A DNA stretch of 64,000 nt. Source: Macrostomum hystrix. Taxonomy: Eukaryota; Platyhelminthes; Macrostomidae. Shown here in pieces: positions 33,726-44,402 of the stretch. The stretch spans positions 19,100,501 through 19,164,500 of the forward strand of contig CATNEN010000001.1 in the NCBI GenBank assembly GCA_950097015.1. The letters are read 5' to 3'. The position numbers and the translations under genes are program-made. The notes below the pieces were generated by a model that saw only the letters and a list, made by a program, of their open reading frames with translations, was not told where the DNA came from and searched no databases. Each line of letters opens with the position of its first letter. The first letter of the stretch is position 1.

Positions 33726-36588
33726 ATGACAGACAACGAGTCGTGCTGCATCTTCTGTGGCGACGGCAGACCGCAGACGCATCCGAAGCGCCACTTCCTG
33801 AGGAGGCACGCGGAGGAGGCTGTGCGCCAATTCTGACTCGATGATGCCCCAGTCAAGGTGCGGCCGTCCGAGGCATCTTGGGCGGCGGCGTTAGCCAAGC
33901 AGCGTGCCCAGATGGTCTGGCTCTGCCTGACGTGCAGCACCCATACGCGCAGCTCAGCCAACACTGAGCATGTACACGCATGCCCAGCCTGCGGCAAGGT
34001 GCTGCGTAGGACGGCAAGGCAGCACAGGTGTCCAGCAGTGCCAGCTGTTGTCGCTACCGTTTCTGTGGACCAACAGCAGCCACCGCCTCCGCAGCAGATG
34101 CCACCACCGCATCCGCAGCAGATGCCACCACCGCCTCCGCAGCTGCCTTCCGAGGCAGAACCAGCTGAATACGAGGCTGGGTCTCTGTTGGCCGAGCTCT
34201 ACAGCATCGCCGCGCCGTCAGTTGACGGTCGACAGTCAGCGGCCAGTGCTCGGCTGTCGTCAGCCAGCCGTCCAGCCGTCCGGCGACGCCAATTTGACCC
34301 GACTGCGCCGCTGCTGCTGATGTCCTCACAGGATGACGCTGACGATGGAGATGACGATGTCGGCTTGCAGGAGCTACTGCCCGGAACCAGCATCAGAATG
34401 CGGACTCTGTCGACGGTCCATACGGTGGCAGCAGAGTCTTCCTCTTCGGCTGCCTGTCTGCAGTTGGCGGTGCAGGCCACTAAGTCGGCGCTTAATCGTC
34501 CCAGCACGTCATCGGCTGTGGTGTCGGCTGCACAGAGGCCGCTAGTGAAGCTGGCAGCTACTCCGCCGAGGCAGCGTCGAGCAGCTGCAGCAAGGTGGGC
34601 TGCGTTGAAGATAAAACTGGCCAGTGCCGAATTCGACCGGCTTCAAAAGTCCATATTCGGAGCAGAACTGCAGCAGGAAGCGTCGACAGCCGATCAGAAG
34701 CAGCAGCAACAGCGTCGCGGTCCGCGCTGTCGACACTTTCGCACGTCGCCACCTGCGAAGCCCGTGCCACCAGAGCTGCTGCAGCTGTTGGGTGACCGGC
34801 CCAGCATCTCCGCAACGGTGGAACGCCTGCGGGAGCTATGGTGGAGGGACCCATCGCGGGCCAGGATTGCGGCCAACTTGTGCCACCAGCAGCGTTGGCG
34901 GGACATTAGCAGGTCCGTGAGCTCGACGCTTCTACGCACCTGGCAGCGAGCGGGGATCTCGCTTGCAGACCTGCTGCTTCAGCCGGACAGGGTGCAGGAC
35001 TGCTTCAGCGCTGAAACAGTCGGTGACGCCATGCAGCTGGCCCAGTCGACTGCTGCTCGCAAGTGCCAGGAGCTTGTCAGCATCTGCCGCTGCATGGAGG
35101 GCTGGCTACGCGTGAGGGGCCTGCGAGGCGCCAATGCCATCATGGCCGCCGTTGGCTTGCGCGAAGCCGAGCTGTTCTGCAGCATCGACTCACCCTTGCC
35201 TGACACCGAGCGCCCTGCTATTGAGGACGTTGACTCTGTCGGCAGTGGCGTCTGCTGGAGAATGCAGTTGGCGCAGAAGGCCAACAACCCGCTGGCGGCT
35301 GAGCAGGCTCTCATCGCCCGCCTTAGCAGCGTGGTGCAGCAGGCTCGTGGCGAGTTCGGCAATGTCCGAGCCATACAGCAGGTAGGCTATAGCTGCACAG
35401 CAGCTGCATTAATGACAGTTAGTTCTATTTGGTTTCGTGCTGCTATCTACTAGAAGTAAACGCAACCACATTTATACTATGCAGGCCGTCTACAAGCTTG
35501 GCCACAATGAGCGGCAGGTGGCCTTCATGGACACTTACATCAACGTGGACGAGGTTGATGCCGTGTTCGCCCGCCGTGATCGTTTTTTTGCCATGCTACA
35601 AAGGCACAGCTGGACTTTGCTGCCAGTCGACGGCGAATGGGGCATGCAGGCAGCAGGTGTGGTCGCTGATGGCATCGCTGATGTCACCAAAGACAACGGC
35701 GAAGCAGATGATGGTGCCTTCAGTCGCCGGATGGTTTGTCTGCGGAGGATTGTGCAGGAGATGCTGTTCTACTGCAGCATTGAGCAGCCCCTGCGACTCC
35801 TGCCGTGGATCTACATCCGTCGGCGACACCTGGTCGACCGTTCGGTTCGGCGAAACGCGTCGGCCGACCAAAAACAGCTGTTCCGCCAACACACGCAAAG
35901 TGCAGATGGGGAGAGCGGGCCGTCCGCTGCCGATCTGGCTGGGCACTCGCATCTCGTCCTGCCGCTGCGTGAAGTGCCGCACAAGGTCGGACACTCCGGC
36001 GACCCAGCCAGGATGGTGCTGCCGGATCTATTCTGCGAGGCCTTGCTGCGCCTGCACGACGAATATATCGTGCCGTCGCTTGCTGCTCGCGGCATCGAGC
36101 AACCGGAGTCGCCGACCGTCTTCATTGATGTGTTCGGCGGTGTGTACAGCCAGTCGGCAATGAGCCGCATGATCAGCGCAGGCGGGCAGCGAGTACTGGG
36201 TCGGCACTATGTGGCCACGCACTGGCGTCGCACCCTCTGTGCCGTAGTGCTCATGATGGAGCCGGAGCAGCTGGATATGTTCGCCAGAGCGCACGGCACA
36301 TCTGCAGCTGTCATCCGGTACAATTATGGGCACAATGCCCAGATGGCCACCGAGATGGGCACAGTAATTCGCAGCCGCGATATTGTCCGCCGGTTTGTGG
36401 TGCCATCAGGTGACGCAGAGATGCGACCAATAGTTAGGCCGCCGACCCAGGGACTCATCAGCAGCCTGGCTGGTGGAAGTGGGGAGGTGGCGGCGAGCAC
36501 CCAACGAGCCGACGCAGTCCTGCACGGTAGACCGGTGGCCGGAAAGCGACGGCGGCTGCACTCAGTGGCGGAGCATAATTTTGATTGA
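33726..36588 (+). CDS. Crypton-like tyrosine recombinase with N-terminal zinc fingers (one intron, one in-frame stop)
   Basis: Coding parts: 33726-35381 and 35485-36588, joined by a 103-bp intron (CAG|GTAGGC ... TATGCAG|GCC) in phase 0. The N-terminus has a C2H2-like finger (CCIFCGDG...HFLRRH) and a second Cys/His cluster (CLTC...CPACGKV...QHRC), then low-complexity Gln/Pro/Ser sequence and a helical core-binding part. The catalytic region has a HKVG strand, HWRR (36220-36231; His-x-x-Arg box), ARAHGTS (third His), and the nucleophile candidate Tyr in VIRYNYGH (36319 or 36325). The box-I Arg is not certain. No RT follows, so it is Crypton-like rather than DIRS/Ngaro. A TGA at 33834-33836 interrupts the frame between the first finger and the rest, so this copy is probably inactive, or translation starts later. 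Confidence 0.75.
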
Positions 36589-36803
36589 TTCGCCCTGCCT
36601 GCCCGCCTGTCTGTCTGCCTGCTTTATTTAAGATTTTATATATACAATATATATAGTATATATATATTTAAATATTTAAATAGTGAGTGAAAAACACCGT
36701 GGGGCAGATAAAGGGGGCCGGGACAGAGAGAAAACACGCAGAGAAAACATGCACAGGCCTTCGAGGGAGGGATAATTGAATTCGTTTGACTGCATGTTAC
36801 TGC

Positions 36804-36841
36804 AGCGTATAAAGCGCGCACATGTGCGCGCTTTATACGCT
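36804..36841. promoter_or_regulatory. 38-bp perfect palindrome P1
   Basis: Perfectly self-complementary around ACATGT at 36820-36825, with the core GCGCGCACATGTGCGCGC. It lies about 215 bases after the recombinase stop codon. Could be a cruciform/hairpin origin, a recombinase or initiator binding site, or a terminator. Confidence 0.85.
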
Positions 36842-37048
36842 AATGTTATTATAATTGATATTATATGCTATAGTTAAGAATATTGATTGTATTGATTGAC
36901 TGATTACTCCCGTTGATAATATTATACTTTATTGTTTTTGTTGATAGAATTATTTAATTAGCCATAGATTTATCTGACAATTATTAAACAAATGCTGCTA
37001 ACTGCTCTACTTATAGTAGTCAAGTAAGCAATTTAATTTTAGATTTAG

Positions 37049-37165
37049 GTACAGTTCATAGTGCGCGCACAATACTTAAAAAATATATAAGGATCGTCGT
37101 TCTAAAATTAGAGCTGACATGCCTTATATATTTTTTAGGGAATGTGCGCGCACTACAGACTGTAG
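37049..37165. promoter_or_regulatory. inverted-repeat site IR2
   Basis: Arms of about 44 bp (GTACAGTTCATAGTGCGCGC...TATATAAGG and its mirror CCTTATATA...TGTGCGCGCACTACAG) flank a 29-bp spacer. It is almost the same as IR3 at 41801. Each arm also holds a TATATAAGG box facing inward, so a bidirectional promoter is an alternative to a recombination site. Confidence 0.8.
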
Positions 37166-38654
37166 ACATTGAATTTCGTAGAATTTAGCGCGAATTTGAA
37201 ATTTTAGTTTCTTATATAAAATCTATAAATAACTGATTAGCACTATATGCAGCTGTTAATTGCCGTTATTAAATCGTACTACTATATTATATGTATAGCT
37301 TTTTGCGTCCATCCAAATTGTATTTTAATGCACACATCATTACTACATGTATTTTAATAGATTGTTGTTTCAGATGCCGCTTGTTGATTATCATCTTAAA
37401 TTAGTTTTTTTCAAATCCATACGTACCGTCTACATGTAGTTCTTGATCGAATGCTTTTTCTTGATTTATGTCCTTTATTCACACAATAATGCATGCAGTC
37501 AGCTTTTCATACCATATACTAGTATACTTGCTCAAATTATTATAGCTCAATTATTATAAATTATAATAACACAAATAGCGCCCAAATAAGCACATAACAA
37601 CTGCGTGTGTGTAAAATTATTTTTAGACTACTATTAATAAAGGAATGCGATAAACTCAAGACATAGACAAAGCTTAGGCACATAGAAACTAAATTTTATC
37701 AGGAAGGACTGTATTGCTCATCTTGAGCACACAAGTCAAAGAGAGCTAGCTCGCGCACTGATTGATTTCTCTATGCCAATCGATTAAGACAGACTCGATC
37801 GTTCCCAAGCTACACTTTGATTTTCAATACCAACTCTATTAATCAACCAAATCAGCTCCTTCGTGATCTACTATTTCGTTTCGACTGCCCCCTACACTGT
37901 TCCGATTGCTCCGCTCCAGCTGCGACCCCAACGACGACGACTGCGTTTAAAGTGATTTTTATCTGCGCTCCACAAGGTAGGCAATCATTGTTAATTATTC
38001 TAGCTGCCCATCTATCTAACTTGTTGGAGAGCAGCAACAGCAACAACAACAACAACTATTTGTTGGCGGTGAGGGATTAAAAAGTTTAATGGAGCCGGTA
38101 CAGAAAAAGTAGAACGGCAATAAAATGGGGACAATTGAAATTGTCGACAGCCTGCGACATATGCTAAATGAAAATATTGACTCTGAAATAATAGAACTCA
38201 AAATAAAAGCAATCAGATAAGAGCGAGAAGCGATCCTGAGAACAAGTAATAAATGCCATCTCCATCTCTTAGCACATCTAGACTGACGAGCAACAAAAAC
38301 ACTAGGAAAACACTGCGCGCTATTTAATTCAATTAAACTAATCCCATCTAATGCTTTATAAATTGCTATAGTCCGCGCACATTTCTGCTACCCCGTTTTC
38401 TGCAACTGCGTGCCAGGTATAGATTATAATATATGGTGCTGTTAAACAGCCGAACCCAAAAGCCATTCCTTATTTAGCCCAATAAGGACTAATATTTTGT
38501 TATGTACGAGCTCGTAATATTTTGGCCGTCTAGCTATTTCTGCCTGCCCACATCTGCTAACCCGCTTTAAGATGGTGGTGGAGACAAAATACGGGCGCAG
38601 GGATGAAATAACTTAGCAATAGACAGACAGACAGACAGACATATAAAGGCGGCC

Positions 38655-41447
38655 TCATTCAACCTGGGCGTTGGCGGCGGCGGCTCCGAACATCGGCTGC
38701 TGGCGGCACCCCCCCTGGCAGGCCTGGATGTCGTGGTCGACCTCGACGCATGTATTGCCCTCGTTGCGCAGGCGCCGCTGCACGTCAGCCGGGTAGTCGT
38801 CAGGTGAGGCGTGGCCGGCCATGATCACCAGCCGTTGGCCCCAGTCCAGGTAGACGTGCGCCTGGTGCTTCGCATTGACCAGGAAGCTGTTGCCGTTCAG
38901 CAGGCGCAACAGCGTGGTCTCCAGGTCGCCGCCCTCGAACATGTGCGGCCGCACCTCGTCCAGAAAGATGACGGAGTGGCGCGCGGTGTCCAGGCCGTCG
39001 AACATGAAGTCATTGCCACCGAAGCGCTTGATGACCGGACAGAAGACGCGCTCCTGGCCCAGGTGGCGCTCGACGGCGGTGGTCTTGCCGACTCCCGACG
39101 GCCCGTAAAGGTACACAACGCCCGACTGGTGGCGAAGGGCTGTGCAGACGGCCTCTCGGAGCGGGCACAGGTTCCTAATGTCGGCAGCCTCGGTGGAACA
39201 TGCGGAACAGCCGGCGAGCTGCTCCCTGCGAATCCGGCGCTGGCGCTGCACGTCTCTAAAGACCCCCAGCAACGTGGCGCGCATCTGCTGGTGGGCCAAC
39301 AAGAAGCCGTCAGTCTGGTCGGGCAGGTTGGCAGTCAGCGGGTAGGACAGCGCCCACCGAGTCGCTTGCACCAGCATGCTGCACTGCGTGGCGCCGATCC
39401 CGATCAGCAGCGGGTAGCCGTCGTGCTGCGTCAGGCTCCGCAGCACACTGTCTGGCGAGCGGACGCCGCACAGCGTCAGGGTGGTCCGGTCGGGCACCAC
39501 AAAGCAGCGTCCCTCGTCTCGGCTAGGCAGCAGGCTGAACAGCAGCTCGTACAAATGCCAGCCGGCCGCGTTGGTCTCCAGGCGCACGAAGCCGGACAGA
39601 GTGCGGTGTGGCCGATACTCGCTGTGCTGCTGCTGCTGCTGCTGTTGCTCCATCTCGTCGACGGAGAGCGGGTCAGCGACTAGCCGCCGGTCGCAGAACT
39701 CATCCATGCCGACGCAGAGGCCCGGGCTGGACGCCAGGACGAGCTCGACACAGTGTGCCTCCAGAGCCTCGCCCAGATATACCTTGGCACGCCCTGTTTA
39801 TGTAGGCAGCATGGAAACAGTGGATGCCAGCAGCTGGTTATATGATTCAGAGCTTATGAACAAAGCAAGTGACTCACCGACGAAGCGCACCTTGTCGATG
39901 TGGAAGACGTGCAAATAGCGGCGCCCGGTCAGAATGCCGCTGTCCTCGGGCAGTCGCTCCGCAGGAGCAGCACCGGTCATTGCGAGCGGCCGGCTGACTG
40001 AGCGCGTCACAGTGAACTGCTGCTGTGCTGCTGCCGCATTAAGCAGCGGATTTTGGCCCAGCCGTCGCACCCCTCGGCCGCCTCGTTGTCCTCTGGCGCC
40101 GCCGACCCCGCTCCCGCTCGCCTCGCTGTCCCCCTGCTGTTACTGGAGGAAGTGAATAAGCTGTGCCGCAGACGCCGGCGGACTGTAGCTGAAGGGCACC
40201 AGCGAGGGAGGACGCTCGAGCTGCACCTGCTCTTGTTGCTGCAGCGGCTGTGGTGTTAATATGCGCCACCACTCCTCGCCGACAGGGACGGACTGGCTGG
40301 CCTCATTCATAGCGGCCACCACGGCTGCTGCGAATGCCGCTGTGCCAGGCGACACCACGTAGGCCGTCGTCTCATCTTCCGGACGCTGAGACGGTGTGGT
40401 CTTGGCGACTGCTAATCGTCGGCCATCGGGCTGCGAGTCTGGCACCATGGCGCCCACAATGGAGCAGTCGGCAGCAGCAGCAACAGCGGGAGCAGTCGTT
40501 TCGAGCCGCTGGAAACGGAATCTCCGCCTCCCTGGCTGCTGTTGTTGGTCGGCCGCGACTTGAGGCGGTTTCGGCACCGTGCTGGCGGCCTCCTCCATTT
40601 CCGCATCAGCGCCCGACGGTGGGGGATCTGCAGCGACTGACAGCGCAACGGTGGACGCCTCGTAGTCCAGCAGTGCCTGCAGAGCATCGCGGTCGTCGCT
40701 ATCCATCGCCGCCTCCTGCTCGTTAGGCTCCGATGGCTCCGCCTTTGTGCGAGTTGCCGCTGTCGGCCTGCCGTTATCGGCGCGCTCGTCGTCGACGTCC
40801 TCAATCTCGATGACGACGGGGCTGCGAGGCTGTAGGGCTGCCGTGGACATGTCGGGCGCATCAGACGCCGCCCCGTCGCCATCGCCGCAGTTGGCAGGAG
40901 CATGTCGCCTGACGTGCCTGATCGCTGCCGGCGATGACCATCTGCTGGTGGCCTTCTTGGCACTCCGGTGCTGATCTCCGAGCCAAGCCAGCATGCTCCC
41001 TTTTGGCGCAGTCGAGGCTGAGGCTGCCATCGCGTGGGAGATGGGCGCGTAGACGGCCGATATACTGGCAGGCGGTGGCTGCTGATTGCCTGTGGACATC
41101 TGGTCACTGGCAGGCTGCTGCTCTCCAGTGTTTAGGCGCATGACACCGCTCAATGGCAGCAGGCTGAAGTCGTCGGCGTCGCTGCTGATGTTAGCCACCG
41201 CTGCTGTCTGCACTGGGGTGAAAGTATATATACGCTTTGGGCCTGGCGTAGATTCTGCGGCTGCTGCATTGACAATCCGACGTTGAGAGGGAGCGCTCTT
41301 TCTTTTTCGCTGTGATGGTGGCTGGCGAGTTGATGACGCTACCGGCCCGGCGGAGTTACTATCTTGGGCAACTCTCTCAAACTCGTCCAGCGCGGCCGCA
41401 ATTCGCTCATCGTCGCTGTCGCAGCCGGTTGAAAAGTTGAACGACAT
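38655..41447 (-). CDS. large protein with C-terminal CRESS-Rep-like superfamily 3 helicase (one intron, one in-frame stop)
   Basis: Coding parts on the minus strand: 41447-39878 and 39793-38655, with an 84-bp intron (GTCG|GTGAGT ... AACAG|GG) in phase 1. The first about 435 codons are disordered and acidic/Pro/Gln-rich, then a TAA at 40142-40140 within a Gln-rich stretch interrupts a frame that continues open into the helicase part. The helicase has Walker A GPSGVGKT (39105-39082), Walker B VIFLDEV (38971-38951), motif C LVIMAGH (about 38831-38811) and the Arg-finger-like RRLRN. The order and spacing, and LLRLLNGNSFLVNAK between B and C, match Rep helicases of circular ssDNA viruses. No HUH nicking motifs (FTxNN, HxQ, YxxK) were seen. 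The role would be strand unwinding during element copying. Confidence 0.7.
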
Positions 41448-41666
41448 TCTGTGCTTCCGCAGGTTAATTATAGGCGCGTTCAAATTTGGATGTATGAAAA
41501 TGAGCAGGCTGCAGAAAGCCAACGCAGTCCCAGGTACTCAACTTCAACTGGGTGCAACAGGGTGGGATTCGCTATTAATAATAGAGTCCCAAGTACGTCC
41601 CAAGGAGGAGGAGCAGGCTATTTAGGATGAGCAGCAGATAGTACCAGTGTTACTACTACTTATAGT

Positions 41667-41704
41667 AGATCAATATGCGCGCACATGTGCGCGCATATTG
41701 ATCT
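41667..41704. promoter_or_regulatory. 38-bp perfect palindrome P2
   Basis: Self-complementary around ACATGT at 41683-41688, with the same GCGCGCACATGTGCGCGC core as P1 but different outer arms (GATCAATAT). About 220 bases upstream of the helicase start codon. The shared core with unrelated arms argues that the core is the functional part. Confidence 0.85.
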
Positions 41705-41800
41705 TATAGCTTTAAACTGATAGATTGAGATTCTATTAATAGGTGCTTAATTAGGTTAATTCGGATCCCGGTTAAGTTGATTGTGTACTTTTAGCTAGAA

Positions 41801-41931
41801 GTACAGTTCATAGTGCGCGCACATTACTTAAAAATATATAAGGACTTGCCTGCTATTTTTAGGTAGATAAGCACCTCGCATCGTCTTATGTATATATTTC
41901 TTAGGGATTGTGCGCGCACCACGAACTGTAC
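41801..41931. promoter_or_regulatory. inverted-repeat site IR3
   Basis: The left arm GTACAGTTCATAGTGCGCGC...TATATAAGG is nearly identical to IR2. The right arm, CTTATGTATATATTTC...TGTGCGCGCACCACGAACTG then TAC, is its mirror. Spacer about 39 bp. With IR2 it brackets the helicase module; with IR1, IR2 brackets the recombinase module. Confidence 0.8.
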
Positions 41932-42086
41932 TCTTATACGGTCTATTTTTAGGTTATCCAAAAAAAACTTCCCGGTATCGAGTTGGATCTGCCACCTTAG
42001 TTCTTTTATTGGTGCAGACTTGGTTTGGGTTCACAAACAGGGATAAGTTATTTTAACTGTCTAGTAGCTAAGTCTTTTTGCTGCTG

Positions 42087-42506
42087 CTACTGCTCCATTC
42101 GATATTCGCGACTCCGGAACAACTCTCGCAGTCTTGCCCTTTGCTGCACGCCGCGCCAGTAGTCCAGCCCGTGTAGAATGTGCTGCAGCTCCGAACAGGT
42201 GTCCTCCAGCAGGCCTAGCAGCTCGGCCAAGTCGAAAGCCTCGTTCTCTGTTAGGCAGGTCACCTCCAGGATGGTCTCGTAGCCCGCAGCTGTCTGGTGT
42301 TGTAGCAGCCAGTCCAGGAGGCTCTTCAGCAAGGTGTGTAGCTGGGTGGCATTCAGCTCAGCATTCGGGCAGTGGCGCTGCAGGCAGGTCAGCTGCTCCA
42401 GTCGTCCTCGGTACGCCAGGAACGGGGCCAGGCAGGCGATGTCGCATCTGGCCAGGAGTGCCACGATGGCCGGCGAGCCGAACAGCGCCACAGGATGAGC
42501 ATTCAT
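42087..42506 (-). CDS. unknown helical protein (139 aa)
   Basis: The ATG at 42506 begins MNAHPVALFGSPAIVALLAR. The sequence is rich in Leu, His, Cys and Glu, predicted mostly alpha-helical by its heptad-like hydrophobic pattern (LHTLLKSLLDWLLQH, DLAELLGLLEDTCSELQHIL). It ends with a basic RLRELFRSREYRMEQ. Same strand as the helicase gene, about 640 bases beyond its start codon, beyond IR3. No family recognised. GC and codon use resemble the other genes of this region. Confidence 0.5.
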   Translation of the reverse strand: MNAHPVALFGSPAIVALLARCDIACLAPFLAYRGRLEQLTCLQRHCPNAELNATQLHTLLKSLLDWLLQHQTAAGYETILEVTCLTENEAFDLAELLGLLEDTCSELQHILHGLDYWRGVQQRARLRELFRSREYRMEQ

Positions 42507-42883
42507 CGTGGTTCTACGCACCCAACAATGTCGTGAGTGCAGCAGCAACGCGTCTAACACTAGCTAATACCGCTATAGTCACTATATATCCCACAGTATA
42601 TTGGAAAATTTTCGATCGATAATCACAGTGCGAAATGGGTCCCTAACTCAGGTGCGGGCAGTGGCATGGGGCTGCAGTCATCATGTAACGTAAGATAATA
42701 CCCTGCATGAAACTCATTTCATAGAATGTTCGAACTGCATTCCGCTGCTGTCACAACTGCGCCATTTGAAACAAAATTATCATGACTGGTATATGTATTC
42801 AATCAGCCAACCGATCTCGCACCTAACACTGCAACAATTGCTATCAGTAGTCATCAATTTAGAATTATAGCAAAGCGGGTCGC
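42507..42883. other. non-coding stretch
   Basis: No supported feature between the 139-aa ORF and the 40-bp repeat array. Confidence 0.4.
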
Positions 42884-43310
42884 GGGCTCTTTTGCTGCAT
42901 AAGAAAGCATTAAGGATTGAGTCGGGCTCTTTTGCTGCATAAGAAAGCATTAAGGGTTGAGTCGGGCTCTTTTGCTGCATAAGAAAGCATTAAGGGTTGA
43001 GTCGGGCTCTTTTGCTGCATAAGAAAGCATAGGGGACTCGGCCGGGCTCTTTTGCTGCATAAGAAAGCATAGGGGACTCAGCCGGGCTCTTTTGCTGCAT
43101 AAGAAAGCATAGGGGACTCGGCCGGGCTCTTTTGCTGCATAAGAAAGCATTAAGGGTTGAGTCGGGCTCTTTTGCTGCATAAGAAAGCATAGGGGACTCG
43201 GCCGGGCTCTTTTGCTGCATAAGAAAGCATAGGGGACTCGGCCGGGCTCTTTTGCTGCATAAGAAAGCATAGGGGACTCGGCCGGGCTCTTTTGCTGCAT
43301 AAGAATCGCT
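42884..43310. repeat. 40-bp tandem repeat, ten full copies plus a partial
   Basis: Each unit starts GGGCTCTTTTGCTGCATAAG (starts every 40 bp from 42884 to 43284). The 27-bp first part is invariant. The last 13 bp is one of two types, TAAGGGTTGAGTC (A) or AGGGGACTCGGCC (B), in the order A A A B B B A B B B. The 40-bp step is not a multiple of three, yet all three minus-strand frames are open. Confidence 0.9.
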
Positions 43311-43727
43311 ACATAAAAAACCATAGACTACACAGCCGGGCTGAATTGCCGCTATTGCAATTTCAATAGAGAGAGTGAGTGCGAGCGAGGAAAATATGTG
43401 AAGTTCTGCTACACGCCGCGAACCTGATTCGCGTAATTTCAGGACAGCCGCACGACCCGCGAGGGCTTTGCGGCGGTATGTAGAGCCATATTCAGGTACG
43501 TGGCATCTCTTAAAATGCGCTCTTTGGTGAGAAATCAGAGCCCCGCATATCGGACAGAGACACACCGGCTTCGCTTTTGAAGTCGCCTTCGCGAAGTCAA
43601 TCATCGCCTGAATCCTGTCATCCTCCAGAGCGGGGTGCCTTTTCTCGCAATGCCTCCAAAGCATGTAGGATCGACCAGTCCAATTGGAACAGACAAGACA
43701 GGACACTTTCGCGTGTTTGTTGGGCAT
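42990..43727 (-). CDS. zinc-finger protein running into the 40-bp repeat array (245 aa)
   Basis: The ATG at 43727 opens MPNKHAKVSCLVCSNW...MLWRHCEKRHP (finger 1), a linker of about 30 residues (DDRIQAMIDFAKATS), then VCLCPICGALIS..RAHFKRCH (finger 2), and a basic region. From about residue 135 it reads into the 40-bp array, giving a 40-residue periodic tail built from SYAAKEP-type and FLCSKRAR-type pieces. The array tail may be read-through rather than function. Same two-finger layout as 12918-13451. It lies just beyond the end of the KDZ transposase gene on the same strand. Confidence 0.6.
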   Translation of the reverse strand: MPNKHAKVSCLVCSNWTGRSYMLWRHCEKRHPALEDDRIQAMIDFAKATSKAKPVCLCPICGALISHQRAHFKRCHVPEYGSTYRRKALAGRAAVLKLRESGSRRVAELHIFSSLALTLSIEIAIAAIQPGCVVYGFLCSDSYAAKEPGRVPYAFLCSKRARPSPLCFLMQQKSPAESPMLSYAAKEPDSTLNAFLCSKRARPSPLCFLMQQKSPAESPMLSYAAKEPGRVPYAFLCSKRARLNP

Positions 43728-43894
43728 GGTAAGTTTTGTGTGTTTACAGTTTGAAGTTTAAAGTTTTTTTAAGTTGCCTGCGTTTCGCTGAAATCGGTGA
43801 CGTATACAGGTGCAAGTATGTAATTTGTAATTATGTAAATGCTAAAAAAGGAAAATACGTTTATCAAGCACGGCAAGCAATGAAAAAAATAAGA

Positions 43895-44327
43895 ACGAGA
43901 AACGCTGTTTAGGAGCCCCTCCATTTATTTGACAGACAATGAAACTGTGAGCTATATAATAATAATAAAACGGAATTGAACGGAAAAGCTGATAAATGAA
44001 CGAATTTAATAGTGTCATTAGTCCCACGAATAAAAACAGCTAACGTAATTACACTGCCAGTCCGCTGGATAGTGCAAACATGCACGGTAATTAGCAGATT
44101 TTATTCGCGCTCAACGAGTCCGCCGCGAGAAGGCTGACACATGGGCTCATGAAATTAGCGCTTTAAAATGTAGCGCTTCACAGCACATTGAATTGCATGT
44201 GCAAAGTGACCTGTATAATTTTGCTAGTTGAAAGAAATATGTGTCCAAACTTTGGGCTTACTGGTATTAATTTTAGCGCTCTTAAACTTAACGCTTCACA
44301 GCACCCACACAAAAGTAGGTGCAGAGT
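43895..44327. repeat. dispersed repeat, uninterrupted copy
   Basis: About 430 bp matching 22955-23182 plus 27978-28176. Starts near GAAACGCTGTTTAGGAGCC and ends GCAGAGTGACT. Contains the internal duplication around TTAGCGCT...CTTCACAGCAC. It serves as the empty-site reference for the LINE insertion. Confidence 0.85.
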
Positions 44328-44402
44328 GACTTTACAAGGCAGCGCTTGACTTCAATTAAAAACACAAGTAACGGTGGAATCATCAGTACACTGGTTGGAT
44401 AC

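Larger units (their letters stand above)
36589..38654. other. convergent intergenic region holding P1 and IR2
   Basis: The recombinase gene (plus) and the helicase gene (minus) end here. Apart from P1 and IR2 it is AT-rich. About 37645-37810 repeats promoter-like elements of the small genes (AATGCGATAAACTCAA; CTGATTGATT). A GACA microsatellite lies at 38621-38641. No credible gene. Confidence 0.6.
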